From contig NZ_AUDK01000013.1 of NCBI RefSeq assembly GCF_000425425.1, forward strand, positions 1 through 64,000: 64,000 nucleotides of DNA, in the 5' to 3' direction. The notes below the pieces were generated by a model. The model searched no databases. It was not told where the DNA came from and saw only the letters and a list, made by a program, of their open reading frames with translations. Position numbers and translations under genes: made by a program. This document shows positions 62,573 through 64,000 of this stretch, piece after piece. The first letter of the stretch is position 1; every line of letters begins with the position of its first letter. Source of the DNA: Flavobacterium daejeonense DSM 17708. Lineage in GTDB: Bacteria; Bacteroidota; Bacteroidia; Flavobacteriales; Flavobacteriaceae.

Positions 62573-63160
62573 ATGATAGCTAATATTCAAATTCCGGACG
62601 CCTTGTTGGTACAGGATTATGTGGCAGGTAACGAAGACGCCTTAGCTACCTTAATCAAACGACACGAATCCAAAATTTACGGTTTTATATATTCGAAAGT
62701 ATCCGACAGGGATGTTTCTAATGATATTTTTCAGGACACCTTTATAAAAGTAATCAATACCTTAAAATCTAATTCGTATAACGAAGAAGGAAAATTTCTT
62801 CCCTGGGTAATGCGCATTGCACATAATCTGGTGATTGATTATTTTAGAAAAAACAAGAAAATGCCTTTGTATCGGGAAACAGAAGAATTTTCGGTTTTTT
62901 CGATTATAACAGATGATTCTTTAACTATTGAAAATAAACTGATTGCCGATCAGGTAGAATTGGATATCCGAAAACTCATTGAAGAACTTCCCGAAGACCA
63001 GAAAGAAGTGCTGATCATGCGGATGTATAAAGACATGAGTTTTAAAGAAATTTCAGAAATTACAGGTGTAAGTATCAATACTTCTTTAGGAAGAATGCGT
63101 TATGCTTTGATGAATTTGAGAAAAGTAATTGATAAGCATCAAATTATTTTGACAAATTAA
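62573..63160 (+). CDS. ECF-type RNA polymerase sigma factor
   Basis: A 195-residue sigma-70 family protein with region 2 (ALATLIKRHESKIYGFIYSKVSDRDVSNDIFQDTFIKV, then PWVMRIAHNLVIDYFRKNKKM) and region 4 (LIEELPEDQKEVLIMRMYKDMSFKEISEITGVSINTSLGRMRYALMNLRKVI). It directs RNA polymerase to a limited promoter set. No anti-sigma gene follows; instead a 47-residue protein gene lies 54 bases downstream. Such lone ECF factors with short companions recur in flavobacteria. Signal unknown. Confidence 0.93.
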   Translation: MIANIQIPDALLVQDYVAGNEDALATLIKRHESKIYGFIYSKVSDRDVSNDIFQDTFIKVINTLKSNSYNEEGKFLPWVMRIAHNLVIDYFRKNKKMPLYRETEEFSVFSIITDDSLTIENKLIADQVELDIRKLIEELPEDQKEVLIMRMYKDMSFKEISEITGVSINTSLGRMRYALMNLRKVIDKHQIILTN

Positions 63161-63214
63161 GCAATATTCTAATAATTGTCACGTTGTATTCTAACAGTAT
63201 ATTAAAAGAATAAC

Positions 63215-63358
63215 ATGGCAAAACTCTACTCTAAAAAAAATCTAGTTCCTACACAGATGAAACCTAAAAAAGAAGTGATTTCTTTTCTGTTAAATTATTC
63301 CAAAGCACTTTATATCATTAAGGTAGCGGATAATAGTTTTGAAATTATTACAAACTAG
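63215..63358 (+). CDS. 47-residue basic protein next to the sigma factor
   Basis: A short frame from ATG 63215 to TAG: MAKLYSKKNLVPTQMKPKKE, then VISFLLNYSKALYIIKV and ADNSFEIITN. It is basic at the N-terminus and amphipathic later, and its reading fits coding sequence (Lys/Asn-rich, clean stop just before a terminator). Similar small proteins follow this sigma-factor gene in relatives, as far as I recall. Whether it regulates the sigma factor is unknown. Confidence 0.65.
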   Translation: MAKLYSKKNLVPTQMKPKKEVISFLLNYSKALYIIKVADNSFEIITN

Positions 63359-63380
63359 TTAAGCCAATTTGGCTGTTTGG

Positions 63381-63417
63381 TAAATCTCACTGCTTGTTAA
63401 AAAATCAGTGAGATTTA
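63381..63417. terminator. Terminator between the 47-residue gene and nth
   Basis: A perfect 12-bp stem (TAAATCTCACTG / CAGTGAGATTTA) with a 13-base loop, overlapping the nth stop codon, followed by CTTTTTATAG. Confidence 0.75.
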
Positions 63418-64000
63418 CTTTTTATAGCCGTCTAAATTCGTTTTTCTTCCAATAGTTTTGGTGATGATGTCTTTCTCTAAATCTAATCCACGAGCAGGCG
63501 AGTATTCTCTGCCGTACCAAATAATCTGCAAATGTAAATCGTTCCACAGTTCTTCCGGAAATAAACGTTTAGCATCTTTTTCAGTCTGAACCACACTTTT
63601 TCCATTGGATAAATTCCAGCGGTACATCAGGCGATGAATATGTGTGTCCACCGGAAAAGCAGGAACGCCAAAAGCCTGCGACATCACCACACTGGCGGTT
63701 TTGTGTCCCACAGCAGGCAAAGCTTCTAAATCTTCAAAATTTTGCGGAACTTCTCCGTTATGTTTTTCGATTAATATTTGTGACAAACCATAAATTCCTT
63801 TCGATTTCATAGGTGATAAACCACAGGGACGAATGATTTCCTTGATTTCCTCCACCGACATTTTAACCATGTCATACGGATTATCGGCTTTCGCAAAAAG
63901 CAAAGGGGTTATTTGATTGACACGTACATCGGTACATTGTGCTGAAAGCAAAACCGCAATCAGTAAAGTATAAGGATCTTTATGGTCTAAAGGAATTGGA
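63415..64000 (-). CDS. nth: Endonuclease III, 3' part, without Fe-S ligands
   Basis: The gene runs off the right edge, so about 195 C-terminal residues are present, starting PIPLDHKDPYTLLIAVLLSAQCTDVRVNQITP. It is a bifunctional glycosylase/AP lyase for oxidised pyrimidines. The helix-hairpin-helix LPAVGHKTASVV holds the catalytic Lys and PVDTHIHRLMYRW the catalytic Asp. The final stretch IIWYGREYSPARGLDLEKDIITKTIGRKTNLDGYKK has none of the four Cys that bind the [4Fe-4S] cluster in Escherichia coli Nth, so this enzyme would be cluster-free. Confidence 0.92.
   Translation of the reverse strand, partial: PIPLDHKDPYTLLIAVLLSAQCTDVRVNQITPLLFAKADNPYDMVKMSVEEIKEIIRPCGLSPMKSKGIYGLSQILIEKHNGEVPQNFEDLEALPAVGHKTASVVMSQAFGVPAFPVDTHIHRLMYRWNLSNGKSVVQTEKDAKRLFPEELWNDLHLQIIWYGREYSPARGLDLEKDIITKTIGRKTNLDGYKK

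Overview
The window looks like chromosome of a gliding, non-pathogenic-type Flavobacterium or close relative (Bacteroidota, Flavobacteriia). The evidence is direct: AT-rich DNA, promoters of the TTTG / TAnnTTTG type instead of -35/-10 boxes, start codons without clear Shine-Dalgarno sequences, secreted proteins with type A C-terminal sorting domains (type IX secretion), the gliding lipoprotein GldI, both a type II and a type III glutamine synthetase, and many small flavobacterial DUF proteins (DUF3810, DUF3820, DUF4268, DUF4834, DUF2200). No tRNA, rRNA, CRISPR array, prophage or recognisable transposase was found. Both window edges cut genes: the 3' part of a large PKD-repeat surface protein at the left and the 3' part of endonuclease III (nth) at the right.

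Layout. 1-4.2 kb: tail of a secreted adhesin, a lipoprotein, a TerC/Alx membrane protein and type II glutamine synthetase. 4.4-8.3 kb: type III glutamine synthetase, purM and a small companion. 8.3-10.3 kb: a two-gene AT-rich accessory segment of secreted or lipid-anchored proteins bracketed by a perfect 43-base direct repeat that contains a terminator; the first gene is out of frame with its signal peptide by one T in a run of eight. 10.3-20.6 kb (mostly minus strand): a PAS-only membrane sensor, a heavy-metal P-type ATPase with DKTRT in place of DKTGT, and an operon running DHH phosphoesterase, gldI and two secreted cyclophilin-FKBP fusions, then a ClC channel and a RidA protein. 20.9-36.3 kb (mostly plus strand): two paralogous secreted proteins, guaA, a LysM/PBP1 lipoprotein-like factor, pyrG, yidC, a YwqK/MORN protein, mnmA, a secreted subtilase, a FabK-like flavoenzyme and a CoA-type Nudix enzyme. 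36.3-47 kb: PlsC-type acyltransferase, DUF3810, pepD, a DEAD-box helicase, rdgB, a likely small RNA, a glutamate synthase-like protein, a NYN/LOTUS protein, DUF2200 and OsmC. 46.97-47.75 kb is gene-free and packed with inverted repeats. 47.8-64 kb: a TonB-like protein, an alpha-oxoamine synthase (serine palmitoyltransferase/cysteate acyltransferase family) facing a GNAT-type acyltransferase, an outer-membrane barrel, YfhO plus a glycosyltransferase and a flippase, uvrA, an ECF sigma factor and nth.

How the genes fit together. Most of the window is housekeeping: nucleotide synthesis (purM, guaA, pyrG, rdgB), nitrogen assimilation (two glutamine synthetases and a glutamate synthase-like protein), envelope biogenesis and folding (yidC, GldI and PPIases, acyltransferases, sugar export) and DNA repair (uvrA, nth). 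The accessory or unexplained signals are the 43-base-repeat segment, the small transcript near 43.5 kb, the heptamer/octamer-periodic intergenic palindromes at about 6.6, 7.9, 39.8 and 50.9 kb, the TCCCGA-TCGGGA palindromes (one inside a coding region), and several enzymes that lack a diagnostic residue (P-type ATPase, endonuclease III, RidA, PlsC-like).
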